Shown: in pieces, positions 12,591-26,060 of the stretch | How the letters are laid out: each line of letters starts with the position of its first letter | Position numbering within the stretch: position 1 is the first letter of the stretch | Assembly: GCA_949126835.1 (NCBI GenBank) | Contig: OX421497.1 | Span: 23,005,612-23,069,611 of the forward strand | DNA: 64,000 bases | Origin: Anisus vortex | Taxonomy: Eukaryota > Mollusca > Gastropoda > Planorbidae | Direction of reading: 5' to 3' | Notes under the pieces: model-generated | Database searches by the model: none | What the model saw: the letters and a program-made list of their open reading frames with translations, nothing else | What the model was told of the DNA's origin: nothing | Translations under genes and position numbers: made by a program

Positions 12591-13345
12591 TAGCAGAAAT
12601 GAACATAACCACATTGTGCAACTTTTTGTAAAGCAGAAATAGACATAACCACATTGTACAACTTTTTGTAAAGCAGAAATAGACATAACCACATCATCTT
12701 TCAACTTTTTGTAAAGCAGATATAGACATAACCACACTGTGTAGCAGAAATAGACATAACCACACTGTGTAGCAGAAATAGACATAACCACACTGTGTAG
12801 CAGGAATAGACATAGCCACACTGTGTAGCAGGAATAGACATAACCACATTGTGTAGCAGAAATAGACATAACCACACTGTGTAGCAGAAATAGACATAAC
12901 CACATTGTGTAGCAGAAATAGACATAACCACACTGTGTAGCAGGAATAGACATAACCACATTGTGTAGCAGAAATAGACATAACCACACTGTGTAGCAGA
13001 AATAGACATAACCAAATTGTGTAGCTTTATGTAAAGCAGAAATAGACATAACCAAATCATCTTTCAACTTTTTGTAAAGCAGGAATAGACATAACCACAC
13101 TGTGTAGCAGAAATAGACCTAACCAAATTGTGTAGCTTTATGTAAAGCAGAAATAGACATAACCATATTGTGCAACTTTATTGCAAAAAAAAAGAAATAG
13201 ACATAGCACATTGTGTAGCTTTATGTAAAGCAGAAATAGACATAACCACATCATCTTTCAACTTTATGTAAAGCAGAAAAAGACATAACCACATCTTTCA
13301 ACTTTATTGCAAAAAAGATATAGACAAAACCACATTGTGTAACTT
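12585..13345. repeat. 28-bp minisatellite
   Basis: Units of the form AGAAATAGACATAACCACAC plus TGTGTAGC repeat from about 12585, cleanly between 12720 and 13015, then with longer variants holding CTTTATGTAAAGC or ATCATCTTTCAACTTT up to about 13345. Weaker echoes (GTGCAAGTTTGTGTCAACCA) go on to 13545. Because 28 is not a multiple of 3 and the unit lacks stops on the minus strand, long overlapping reading frames appear in all three minus frames. They are an artefact of the repeat. Confidence 0.92.
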
Positions 13346-13609
13346 AATGTAAAGCAAACACAGAGATTGTGCCAATTTATGAAAACCGGAAATAAACATA
13401 ACTACATTGTGCAACTTTATTAAGAATCGGAAACAGACAACACAAATTAGTGCAAGTTTGTGTCAACCAGAAACAGACAACCCAAATTAGTGCAAGTTTG
13501 TGTCAACCAGAAACAGACATAACAACTTATTAGCAACATTTTTTAAATCTAGAAGTAAACATACAGGAATGCCCACATCATGCAGCTTGATCTGTAGTCA
13601 ATGGCAGAA

Positions 13610-16600
13610 AACCAAATAGCCAGAGCTACATGGTGTAACATTGGTTAAACAAGAAACAAGAAAGAGATGATACATGGTGTAACATTGGTTAAACAAGAAA
13701 CAAGACAGAGATGCTACATGGTGTAACATTGGTTAAACAAGAAACAAGAAAGAGATGCTACATGGTGTAACATTGGTTAAACAAGAAACAAGAAAGAGAT
13801 GCTACATGGTGTAACATTGGTTAAACAAGAAACAAGACAGAGATGCTACATGGTGTAACATTCGTTAAACAAGAAACAAGAAAGAGATGCTACATGGTGT
13901 AACATTGGTTAAACAAGAAACAAGAAAGAGATGCTACATGGTGTAACATTGGTTAAACAAGAAACAAGACAGAGATGCTACATGGTGTAACATTCGTTAA
14001 ACAAGAAACAAGACAGAGATGCTACATGGTGTAACATTGGTTAAACAAGAAACAAGAAAGAGATGCTACATGGTGTAACATTGGTTAAACAAGAAACAAG
14101 ACAGAGATACTACATGGTGTAACATTGGTTAAACAAGAAACAAGACAGAGATGCTACATGGTGTAACATTGGTCAAACAAGAAACAAGACAGAGATGCTA
14201 CATGGTGTAACATTGGTCAAACAAGAAACAAGACAGAGATGCTACATGGTGTAACATTGGTTAAACAAGAAACAAGACAGAGATGCTACATGGTGTAACA
14301 TTGGTCAAACAAGAAACAAGACAGATATGCTACATGGTGTAACATTGGTCAAACAAGAAACAAGACAGAGATGCTACATGGTGTAACATTGGTTAAACAA
14401 GAAATAAGACAGAGATGCTACATGGTGTAGCATTGGTTAAACAAGAAACAAGACAGAGATGCTACATGGTGTAGCATTGGTTAAACAAGACAGAGATGCT
14501 ACATGGTGTAGCATTGGTTAAACAAGAAACAAGACAGAGATGCTACATGGTGTAGCATTGGTTAAACAAGAAACAAGACAGAGATGCTACATGGTGTAAC
14601 GTTGGTCAAACAAGAAACAAGAAAGAGATGCTACATGGTGTAACATTGGTTAAACAAGAAACAAGACAGAGATGCTACATGGTGTAACATTGGTTAAACA
14701 AGAAACAAGAAAGAGATGCTACATGGTGTAACATTGGTTAAACAAGAAACAAGACAGAGATGTTTCATGGTGTAACATTGGTTAAACAAGAAACAAGACA
14801 GAGATGCTACATGGTGTAACATTCGTTAAACAAGAAACAAGACAGAGATGCTACATGGTGTAACATTGGTTAAACAAGAAACAAGAAAGAGATGCTACAT
14901 GGTGTAACATTGGTTAAACAAGAAACAAGAAAGAGATGATACATGGTGTAACATTGGTTAAACAAGAAACAAGACAGAGATGCTACATGGTGTAACATTG
15001 GTTAAACAAGAAACAAGAAAGAGATGCTACATGGTGTAACATTGGTTAAACAAGAAACAAGAAAGAGATGCTACATGGTGTAACATTGGTTAAACAAGAA
15101 ACAAGACAGAGATGCTACATGGTGTAACATTCGTTAAACAAGAAACAAGAAAGAGATGCTACATGGTGTAACATTGGTTAAACAAGAAACAAGAAAGAGA
15201 TGCTACATGGTGTAACATTGGTTAAACAAGAAACAAGACAGAGATGCTACATGGTGTAACATTCGTTAAACAAGAAACAAGACAGAGATGCTACATGGTG
15301 TAACATTGGTTAAACAAGAAACAAGAAAGAGATGCTACATGGTGTAACATTGGTTAAACAAGAAACAAGACAGAGATACTACATGGTGTAACATTGGTTA
15401 AACAAGAAACAAGACAGAGATGCTACATGGTGTAACATTGGTCAAACAAGAAACAAGACAGAGATGCTACATGGTGTAACATTGGTCAAACAAGAAACAA
15501 GACAGAGATGCTACATGGTGTAACATTGGTTAAACAAGAAACAAGACAGAGATGCTACATGGTGTAACATTGGTCAAACAAGAAACAAGACAGATATGCT
15601 ACATGGTGTAACATTGGTCAAACAAGAAACAAGACAGAGATGCTACATGGTGTAACATTGGTTAAACAAGAAACAAGACAGAGATGCTACATGGTGTAGC
15701 ATTGGTTAAACAAGAAACAAGACAGAGATGCTACATGGTGTAGCATTGGTTAAACAAGACAGAGATGCTACATGGTGTAGCATTGGTTAAACAAGAAACA
15801 AGACAGAGATGCTACATGGTGTAGCATTGGTTAAACAAGAAACAAGACAGAGATGCTACATGGTGTAACGTTGGTCAAACAAGAAACAAGAAAGAGATGC
15901 TACATGGTGTAACATTGGTTAAACAAGAAACAAGACAGAGATGCTACATGGTGTAACATTGGTTAAACAAGAAACAAGAAAGAGATGCTACATGGTGTAA
16001 CATTGGTTAAACAAGAAACAAGACAGAGATGTTTCATGGTGTAACATTGGTTAAACAAGAAACAAGACAGAGATGCTACATGGTGTAACATTCGTTAAAC
16101 AAGAAACAAGACAGAGATGCTACATGGTGTAACATTGGTTAAACAAGAAACAAGAAAGAGATGCTACATGGTGTAACATTGGTTAAACAAGAAACAAGAC
16201 AGAGATACTACATGGTGTAACATTGGTTAAACAAGAAACAAGACAGAGATGCTACATGGTGTAACATTGGTCAAACAAGAAACAAGACAGAGATGCTACA
16301 TGGTGTAACATTGGTCAAACAAGAAACAAGACAGAGATGCTACATGGTGTAACATTGGTTAAACAAGAAACAAGACAGAGATGCTACATGGTGTAGCATT
16401 GGTTAAACAAGAAACAAGACAGAGATGCTACATGGTGTAACATTGGTCAAACAAGAAACAAGACAGAGATGCTACATGGTGTAACATTGGTCAAACAAGA
16501 AACAAGACAGAGATGCTACATGGTGTAGCATTGGTTAAACAAGAAACAAGACAGAGATGCTACATGGTGTAGCATTGGTTAAACAAGAAACAAGACAGAG

Positions 16601-16700
16601 ATGCTACATGGTGTAGCATTGGTTAAACAAGACAGAGATGCTACATGGTGTAACATTGGTTAAACAAGAAACAAGACAGAGATGCTACATGGTGTAACAA
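13610..16700. repeat. 44-bp minisatellite, about 70 copies, with 1269-bp higher-order repeat
   Basis: The unit starts GATGCTACATGGTGTAACAT and ends ACAAGAAACAAGACAGA. Diagnostic variants recur exactly 1269 bp apart: GATGATACAT at 13666 and 14935, ATTCG at 13861/15130, 13992/15261 and 14821/16090, CAGATATGC at 14322/15591, AACGTTGG near 14601/15870, and TGTTTCATGG at 14761/16030. That equals 28 full units plus one 37-bp unit lacking AAACAAG. A third, shifted partial copy fills 16204-16700. Confidence 0.95.
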
Positions 16701-16704
16701 GAAA

Positions 16705-18755
16705 GAGATTTTGCACAGTCACTACACCAAGAATTTCATTTGTAGTCATTGATGAAGGAAGAAAAGGTCAGCAGGTGAAATTTCAAAGGAAGAGAGAAAG
16801 AAAGAACCAAAAATGTGTATAGGTCAAACAGGTCCAAATATAAATAGTGTCAGTTGTACAACACAAATGTTATAAAGATGCTTTTAGACAACCCTTGAGT
16901 TCAAATCAGCATTAAGGAAGAGCATTTAGGCAGAGCAGAGTTAATCAGACATAGAAGTAAAAACATATTTTTCTAAACAGTTTATTGCTTTAGCAAAAAA
17001 CAACAACATACTTTTCACATTATGTACCCTGTTGTGAAAGTACTCAGGTGTATAAGAAAACTGTATAATATGTATTATCCTTATTTGATCTACTTTTATC
17101 TTATATATTACAGACGCTCTTTCTATAAAGAAGATTTTTTGCGTCCTACGCTCAGCCGTGGTCTTGTGTTTTAAATGATATTAAGCTACTGGTTTTCCTG
17201 GTTTGTTCAGGCAACCCATTCCATGCCCGCAAGCCAATTGGGAAGAAAGAGTACTTGCATGCATTTGTTTTCGTTCAATCGATAAGAAAATGTTTTTGTC
17301 GTTATGTTTATTTTCTACGGGTTGAAACTTTACTACAGCTTGCAAGTACATTCTTGGAGCACACAATGTCAACACACTTTAATACAATGTACTTCCTTAC
17401 AGCAAACTAACATATGACCAGACATCACAGTATTAATTATTAGTGTAAATATATACAACAGATGTAAGGTGTAATGAATTTTACACAGCACGGACAATTC
17501 GTGTATTCATGCAGGGCAGATAAGTTAAATCATACAAGACACATTTGTGTGATCATACGGGATAGACAGCAGATGCAATCATACACAATAAGCTTAGTAG
17601 ACAATTGTAATAATTCAAAACAAACACTTGTAAAGCGTGCATAGCATCACATTGCCTAATGATTCAAGATAGTAGCCTCGCATCTGTATTTGTCTAATAA
17701 AATAGAGTCCACGTCTCATTAGCCACGAGGGGATTGTATGGACAGCAGTATTCCCCGCTGTCCAGACACGCCCACCTGATGCCTATAGCAACCAAAAGAA
17801 AAAGCCACACCACAACTAGACAGTAACTGAAAATTTGGATCTTAACATTAATTTTGCCTTGCACCCCCCCCCCCCCCCCCAAATCCTGTTCTTAAAACTA
17901 ATTAGATATAGATATCTATATGTTTTCTATGCTAACACATTTTTCTTTTGACCTTTGAAAATTTATGAGTTATGCCGGTTATCACGATCTAGATTTATAA
18001 ATCTCAATTCATTAGTCATACAAACATTTTAAAGAACGTTGCCAGAGCAAGGTAACTATTGATCTCTTGCAGCCTAAACGAGCTGCTAGGTAATCTTATA
18101 TAGCATCTGCCCACCCCCTCCCCAAAATTAGTATTATTTCCCTTCCTTTGAAAAAAATTGTTCAAGTCTTCACCGGCTAGATCTATTAATAGGATTAAAC
18201 TGTGCCATGCACGATCTCGATATTAGGCTCTTTTATTGGCGGGCGGGCGGGCGGGCGCGCGCACACAAGTGACGTCATAAAAACTCCCGTCTGCTCGCCG
18301 AATGATCCATACTTCAATAGACAATGTTTAGCATCCTTTCTACTTTCTTTTTTTTAATTATAAAATAATCCCGCAAGCACCGTTATTTCGTAATACCGTA
18401 AGTATAAATAAATATATAGACTATACAAATATATTTGGCTTGTGGCCATAAATGAAACACACACCCTAATAAACACACACACACAAGAACAATATCTTGC
18501 CAAAGCATTAGTGGGGGCATAATGAAATATTGAACTAGTATCAAAATACATACCTGTATTATAGTGTTTATACACAAAAGGTAGATTGGGCTGTTAATTT
18601 ACTTTGAAAAACAACTTTTCACGAAATAACATAAACAAGAATCCCTTAAATCATTTTAGTCCAAAATAAATCGTCTAACCGTGTCTCGTAATAATTAATA
18701 AAGGCTTACTAAATTGGTGCCACAGAATCAACCAAAATCCAAAATGTAGAAGACT
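16705..18755. other. Spacer between two minisatellites, no gene seen
   Basis: Mostly unique sequence with a SINE-tail fragment at 17095-17170, a poly-C run at 17864-17880, a GGGC/GC/CA tract near 18237-18268 and short CA runs near 18473. Short open frames here have no recognisable protein character. Confidence 0.6.
17095..17170 (-). repeat. SINE 3'-tail fragment
   Basis: The segment holds TTATATATTACAGACGCTCT, then TTCTATAAAGAAGAT, then GCGTCCTACGCTCAGCCGTG, closely matching 41675-41735 and 48105-48182. The CAGACG-TCCTTCTA part is also the 3' tail of the tRNA-derived SINEs at 48882 and 51115. Read on the minus strand it ends in a TAAGATAA-like microsatellite. Confidence 0.75.
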
Positions 18756-21700
18756 CAATGAGTCAATGTGTCTCTAGACCGAACTAAATAACTAATCTAA
18801 CCGAGTCTCAATGTCTGTCTAGATCAACCTAAATAACTAATCTAACCGAGTCTCAATGTGTCTCTAGACCGAACTAAATAATAATCTAACCGAGTCTCAA
18901 TGTGTCTCTAGACCGACCTAAATAACTAATCTAACCGAGTCTCAATGTCTGTCTAGATCAACCTAAATAATAATCTAACGGAGTCTCAATGTGTCTCTAG
19001 ACCGACCTAAATAACTAATCTAACTGAGTCTCAGAGTGTCTCTAGACCGACCTAAATAACTAATCTAACCGAGTCTCAATGTGTCTCTAGACCGACCTAA
19101 ATAACTAATCTAACCGAGTCTCAATGTCTGTCTAGATCAACCTAAATAATAATCTAACGGAGTCTCAATGTGTCTCTAGACCGACCTAAATAACTAATCT
19201 AACTGAGTCTCAGAGTGTCTCTAGACCGACCTAAATAACTAATCTAACCGAGTCTCAATGTCTGTCTAGATCAACCTAAATAATAATCTAACGGAGTCTC
19301 AATGTGTCTCTAGACCGACCTAAATAACTAATCTAACCGAGTCTCAATGTGTCTCTAGACCGACCTAAATAACTAATCTAACCGAGTCTCAATGTGTCTC
19401 TAGACCGACCTAAATAACTAATCTAACCGAGTCTCAATGTGTCTCTAGACCGACCTAAATAACTAATCTAACCGAGTCTCAATGTGTCTCTAGACCGACC
19501 TAAATAACTAATCTAACCGAGTCTCAATGTCTGTCTAGATCAACCTAAATAATAAACTAACGGAGTCTCAATGTGTCTCTAGACCGACCTAAATAACTAA
19601 TCTAACTGAGTCTCAGAGTGTCTCTAGACCGACCTAAATAACTAGTCTAACCGAGTCTCAATGTCTGTCTAGATCAACCTAAATAATAATCTAACGGAGT
19701 CTCAATGTGTCTCTAGACCGACCTAAATAACTAATCTAACTGAGTCTCAGAGTGTCTCTAGACCGAACTAAATAACTAATCTAACCGAGTCTCAATGTCT
19801 GTCTAGATCAACCTAAATAATAATCTAACGGAGTCTCAATGTGTCTCTAGACCGACCTAAATAACTAATCTAACTGAGTCTCAGAGTGTCTCTAGACCGA
19901 ACTAAATAACTAATCTAACCGAGTCTCAGAGTGTCTCTAGACCGACCTAAATAACTAATCTAACCGAGTCTCAATGTCTGTCTAGATCAACCTAAATAAT
20001 AATCTAACGGAGTCTCAATGTGTCTCTAGACCGACCTAAATAACTAATCTAACTGAGTCTCAGAGTGTCTCTAGACCGAACTAAATAACTAATCTAACCG
20101 AGTCTCAATGTCTGTCTAGATCAACCTAAATAATAATCTAACGGAGTCTCAATGTGTCTCTAGACCGACCTAAATAACTAATCTAACCGAGTCTCAGAAA
20201 GTCTCTAGACCGACCTAAATAACTAATCTAACCAAGTCTCAGAGTGTCTCTAGACCGACCTAAATAACTAATCTAACCAAGTCTCAGTGTGTCTTTAGAC
20301 CGAAACTAAATAACTAATCTAACCGAGTCTCAATGTGTCTCTAGACCGACCTAAATAACTAATCTAACCGAGTCTCAGAGTGTCTCTAGACCGACCTAAA
20401 TAACTAATCTAACCAAGTCTCAGTGTGTCTTTAGACCGAAACTAAATAACTAATCTAACCGAGTCTCAGAGTGTCTCTAGACCGACCTAAATAACTAATC
20501 TAACCGAGTCTCAGAGTGTGAGTCTCAGAGTGTCTCTAGACCGACCTAAAAACTAATCTAACCGAGTCTCAGAGTGTGAGTCTCAGAGTTTCTCTAGACC
20601 GACCTAAAAACTAATCTAACCGAGTCTCAGAGTGTGAGTCTCAGAGTGTCTCTAGACCGACCTAAAAACTAATCTAACCGAGTCTCAGAGTGTGAGTCTC
20701 AGAGTTTCTCTAGACCGACCTAAATAACTAATCTAACCGAGTCTCAGAGTGTCTCTAGACCGACCTAAAAACTAATCTAACCGAGTCTCAGAGTGTGAGT
20801 CTCAGGGTGTCTCTAGACCGACCTAAAAACTAATCTAACCTAGTCTCAGAGTGTGAGTCTCAGAGTGTCTCTAGACCGACCTAAAAACTAATCTAACCGA
20901 GTCTCAGAGTGTGAGTCTCAGAGTGTCTCTAGACCGACCTAAAAACTAATCTAACCGAGTCTCAGAGTGTGAGTCTCAGAGTTTCTCTAGACCGACCTAA
21001 AAACTAATCTAACCGAGTCTCAGAGTGTGAGTCTCAGAGTGTCTCTAGACCGACCTAAAAACTAATCTAACCGAGTCTCAGAGTGTGAGTCTCAGAGTTT
21101 CTCTAAACCGACCTAAATAACTAATCTAACCGAGTCTCAGAGTGTCTCTAAACCGACCTAAATAACTAATCTAACCGAGTCTCAGAGTGTGAGTCTCAGA
21201 GTGTCTCTAGACCGACCTAAAAACTAATCTAACCGAGTCTCAGAGTGTGAGTCTCAGAGTGTCTCTAGACCGACCTAAATAACTAATCTAACCGAGTCTC
21301 AGAGTTTCTCTAGACCGAACTAAATAACTAATCCAACCGAGTCTCAATGTGTCTCAAGACCTACCTTAAATAACTAATCTAACCGAGCCTCAATGTGTCT
21401 CTAGACCGACCTTAAATAACTAATCTAACCGAGTATCAATATGTCATTAGATTGACCTAAATAAATAATCTAACCGAGTCTCAATGTGTCTCTAGACCGA
21501 CCTAAATAACTAATCTAACCGAGTCGCAATGTGTCTCTAGACCGACCTAAATAACTAATCCAACCGAGGCTCAATGTGTCTCTAGACCGACCTAAATAAC
21601 TAATCCAACCGTCTCAATGTGTCTCTAGACCGACCTAAATATCTAATCTAACCGAGTCGCAATGTGTCTCTAGACCGACCTAAATAGCTAATCCAACCGA

Positions 21701-22775
21701 GTCTCAATGTGTCTCTAGACCGACCTAAATAACTAATCTAACGGAGTCTCAGAGTGTCACTAGACCGACCTATAAACTAATCTAACCGAATCTCAGAGTG
21801 TGAGTCTCAGAGTGTCTCTAGACCGACCTAAATAACTAATCTAACCGAGTCTCAGAGTTTCTCTAGACCGAACTAAATAACTAATCCAACCGAGTCTCAA
21901 TGTGTCTCAAGACCTACCTTACATAACTAATCTAACCGAGCCTCAATGTCTCTCTAGACCGACCTTAAATAACTAATCTAACCGAGTATCAATATGTTAT
22001 TAGATTGACCTAAATAAATAATCTAACCGAGTCTCAATGTGTCTCTAAAACGACCTAAATAACTAATCTAACCGAGTCGCAATGTGTCTCTAGACCGACC
22101 TAAATAACTAATCCAACCGAGTCTCAATGTGTCTCTAGACCGACCTAAATAACTAATCTAACCGAGTCGCAATGTGTCTCTAGACCGACCTAAATAACTA
22201 ATCCAACCGAGTCTCAATGTGTCTCTAGACCGACCTAAATAACTAATCCAACCGAGTCTCAATGTGTCTCTAGACCGACCTAAATAACTAATCTAACCGA
22301 GTCGCAATGTGTCTCTAGACCGACCTAAATAACTAATCCAACCGAGTCTCAATGTGTCTCTAGACCGACCTAAATAACTAATCTAACGGAGTCTCAGAGT
22401 GTCTCTAGACCGACCTAAATAACTAATCTAACCGAGTCTCAGAGTTTCTCTAGACCGAACTAAATAACTAATCCAACCGAGTCTCAATGTGTCTCAAGAC
22501 CTACCTTAAATAACTAATCTAACCGAGCCTCAATGTGTCTCTAGACCGACCTTAAATAACTAATCTAACCGAGTATCAATATGTCATTAGATTGACCTAA
22601 ATAAATAATCTAACCGAGTCTCAATGTGTCTCTAAAACGACCTAAATAACTAATCTAACCGAGTCGCAATGTGTCTCTAAAACGACCTAAATAACTAATC
22701 TAACCGAGTCTCAATGTGTCTCTAAAACGACCTAAATAACTAATCTAACCGAGTCTCAAATTGAACCGAGTCATA
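18755..22775. repeat. 45-bp minisatellite, about 4 kb
   Basis: The base unit is ACTAATCTAACCGAGTCTCA plus ATGTGTCTCTAGACCGACCT plus AAATA, repeated roughly 85 times. Sub-families are arranged in blocks: TGTCTGTCTAGATCAACC units alternate near 18930-20150; units enlarged by AGTGTGAGTCTCAG occupy about 20510-21280; GAGTCGCAATG and ATCCAACC types occupy about 21530-22380; and a block with GAGTATCAATATGT recurs near 21425, 21985 and 22565. No reading frame is open through it. Confidence 0.95.
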
Positions 22776-24170
22776 ATTATTAAATCTTACGGTACACATC
22801 ACTCAAAATCAACCAAGTGGAAAAAATTTAGTCGAAAGGTGCCACTAGCACAGCCAAATCCGATGGAACGGTGTCAAGTCAAACTTTTCCCTCTCTCTCT
22901 TTCTCAATCGAAAGTCCAAAAGTATTGGCACACCGGCGTTAACTTCTGAACCAACACAAGACAGTCACCACAACAGACATCGGTGTATAATAGATACCCC
23001 TCGCTGCAACAACAATAAAGTACATCGACAAGGCGGACGGAGGGTGTGGGTGATGGGAACAGGAGGGGCGGGGAGGTGGAAAACACACACCATCCAGGCC
23101 TAAACGAGCGCTACAAAAGAAGCGCGCGGGTAATCCATTGGACATGCCCGCGCGTGGAGAGAGCAAAAATCCGAAGTCGATACCTCAATGTAAATCGAGT
23201 GGATAATAGCGTTAAGTCTTCATGTCTTAATATAAGTTTTTTCTTCTTTTTTTCTCTTCTCTCTCTCTGTCTCTCTCTCTCTCTGGATGTGACTCCTTGT
23301 CGATAAGACTACCGCTCAGCAACCAACACCACCTTTCATCACCATCACCACCACCACCACCCCTTCATCAAATCAATACAAATACATATACTGCACCACA
23401 CACACAAAGACTCACGTAGCAGAGAAATGCAAAACGTCAGCTGGGTTGAAATGGTAACCCTAGGATGGGTTTTAATTTTACTACAAATATAAACTAATTG
23501 ACGAGGGGAATGCGTTCAGTCCAATTATTATTTACGATCAAAATTAAATGTTTACACATTTATCTGCGCCATTTTTTTTTCTTGCACTTAGTGTCCGCTC
23601 GAAAGTTAAGATTCCACATGCTTGAGTAGAGGCCCTTAAATGACGTCACGAGATTCTTTACCAATTTAACCCTCTCTCTCTCTCTCTCTCTCTTTCCATT
23701 GTTTGGGAATCCCACCTCTCCCCTACACTCCTTTTTAAAAATATTGAAATATTGACTCCCCCCCCCCTTGACCAACCGGTCCATTGAAGCAGGTAGATTG
23801 TAATTCCTATCAGTTTCTGGTTCGGAGTTGTGTGGCTAGCACAGTGCTCTCTAGCTCTCTAATGGCCGTGCGTTTTTTTTTAATGTTATTTCCGGTATTT
23901 AAAAAAATGTAGTCATGGTTTTAATAACAATAAAATTCTGGCCCTGACGGATGTCTATCACGTGATAATTAGGTAACCAATGGCTATTTCTCCCTATTGA
24001 TAGCACGAAAGTTAAATTTGACTCACATGCCAGATCAATCTAGAAATATCTAGAACTAGAAAGTTGAACTTTCTGTTCGTAGCCATTTCATAAAAACAAA
24101 AGTTTACTTTTCTCTTAGGGATGAAATAAGAAAACACAATATGTTCTTTAACAACAGCTAGCTAACACAC
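22776..24170. other. Moderately GC-richer single-copy stretch with CT microsatellites
   Basis: After the 45-bp array the base composition shifts, with CpG-containing words near 23100-23180 (GAAGCGCGCGGGTAATCC) and 23290-23320. (CT)n tracts lie near 23254-23285 and 23671-23694, and a poly-C at 23758-23767. This could be a promoter-proximal segment, for example of a 5' part of the DGK gene, but no TATA, splice-linked exon or protein was supported. Confidence 0.35.
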
Positions 24171-24179
24171 AATAGGTGA

Positions 24180-24418
24180 GTCGGTGGATAAATAGACATA
24201 TATATACGTAGCTATGTAAGTAGGTAGATAGGTACTAGTAGGTAGGTTGGTATTATGTATGTAGGTAGATATGGAGATAGGTAGGTTAGTAGGTGGGTAT
24301 GTAGGTAGGTTAGTAGGTGGGTATGTAGGTAGGTTAGTAGGTGGGTATGTAGGTAGGTTAGTAGGTGGGTAGAAAGATAGATAGATAGAAAGATAAATAG
24401 AAAGATAGATAGATAGAC

Positions 24419-24478
<60 letters not shown>

Positions 24479-24600
24479 GGACGGACGGCTGGATGGATGG
24501 ATGGACGGACGGACGGCTGGATGGATGGACGGACGAATGGATGGACGGACGGACGGATGGATGGGTGTATGAAAAGGTGTTTGAGTGGGTGTATGGGCGA
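24180..24600. repeat. Compound GATA/GGAC micro- and minisatellite
   Basis: GTAG/GTAGGTAGGTTAGTAGGTGG minisatellite units (about 24220-24370) pass into (GATA)n at about 24370-24478 and then GGAC/GGAT repeats (24478-24600). Reading frames on both strands ([13 protein letters not shown] and [12 protein letters not shown]) are simple translations of the repeat. Confidence 0.95.
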
Positions 24601-24609
24601 ATGGGTGGA

Positions 24610-26060
24610 CAGCAGCATTCAGTGCTTTTGGTCCTCAGCCTTAACTAAGAAACGCTCCATTGTATTCCTTCACAGCCCTTGAACTTCCCTTCCAATAGGA
24701 GCGAATCGATGATCCGATCACCTTACCGACACACATTGCATCATCAATTATTATTGCAAAACTATCACATTGTATAGACTCTATAAGATTTGCAAATGAA
24801 AAAAAAAGATCGATAACGCTTGGAATCTGTGAATTATAATATATGCTCAGTGTGTATGTGTGTGTATTGGTCGTTGCTAAATTTGCATGAGTTTGCTTTG
24901 TTGATATTGTTTTCGTAACTTAATCGAACGGAAATGGCTTAGTGACCTAGCTTTACAAGATAAAGTTGAATGGAATAGAAGGAAATAGAACAGAAGACAT
25001 GTATACCGTATTCTGCCTGATATGGGAGTATTTAGTACCTAAGCTACGTTTGGTCTTATATGTTACTGGATGGTAGCATCAGCCTGTTATGACAAGTCCT
25101 TAGTCTGAAGATGATGTGTTGAATTGGCGGGAGAGTTTTTACTGAATGGAAGATTAGTATTTGGTTTAGAAGATAGACATTAAAAGTTATATTGTTATAT
25201 GTTACATGCTCCATGTAAAATACGCTTTTTCTCCTTGCTCTCTGCACAGCTAGCCTATATTAAGCTACCAGTGCTATTGGTTTGTGTCGCCTTTTATGGA
25301 AATGGAAGCACACAAACGAATTTTCTTTTTCGGTTTCAAATATAATTCTACTTTTAAATTATTTGAATTTATGAACATATTTTTTTAATCGTCTGAGATG
25401 TTGGACGGGGGAGAGGGGCGCTAAGGCTTCCGGTCACATTTCGATCGATGAAAGGACAACATTGTTACAATCGTATTGACTTACAGGACAAGTTGATTTT
25501 GTGTGCGGGGAAAACATTCTCTTAAATCTTTAAAGTCTTTATTAAAATTCTCTTTTACCAGTTTCTTCACATTTTCTCTTTACATTCTCTCCTAACCTTC
25601 TATCCTAACGTAATAGTCTCTCTTAATTAACATTGTCTCTAAAAATCTCTTAACATTTCCTTTCAAGATTCTCTCTTGACAGTCTCTCTTTCTCTCTCAA
25701 CATCCTTTCTTTACATTCTCTCTTAACATTCTGTCTAAATATTTTCACTAAAACTCTCTTTTAAACAATCTCTTAGTAATCTCTCTTAACACTAAACACC
25801 ATTCTCTTAACATTCATTGGGTGTTAAGTGTTTGTGTAAATCCTGACGTCTAAATAAAAAATCTGGTCAAAGAATCAGAATGCAATGTTCTCTTTGTTAT
25901 TTCTTTTTCTTTCCACCAAACAAATTGACTTCATTGTTAACTTGTAAATCAGCTTGAAATTGGTGGGTCAAATACAGTAGTCTTAGAATTCAATGTAAAC
26001 CACCTGCACACACATATACACACATCATCATGTTGTATCCCGTGTGTGTGTTTCTAATGC
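24610..26060. other. Intergenic, with degenerate TCTCTTAACATTC repeat at about 25540-25815
   Basis: No gene is seen. From about 25540 to 25815 the motif ATTCTCTCTTAACA recurs imperfectly every 12-20 bases on the plus strand, making a pyrimidine-rich cryptic repeat. The rest is AT-rich with small CA runs near 26010-26050. Confidence 0.6.

Noticed and set aside
12528..13100. 190-, 119- and 97-codon minus-strand reading frames
   Set aside because: They are translations of the 28-bp minisatellite in three frames.
13610..16700. CRISPR array
   Set aside because: Contiguous 44-bp tandem units without unique spacers, in a eukaryotic genome.
24358..24682. Ser/Tyr/Leu-rich and Asp/Gly/Trp-rich frames on both strands
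   Set aside because: Direct translation of GATA/GGAC microsatellite.
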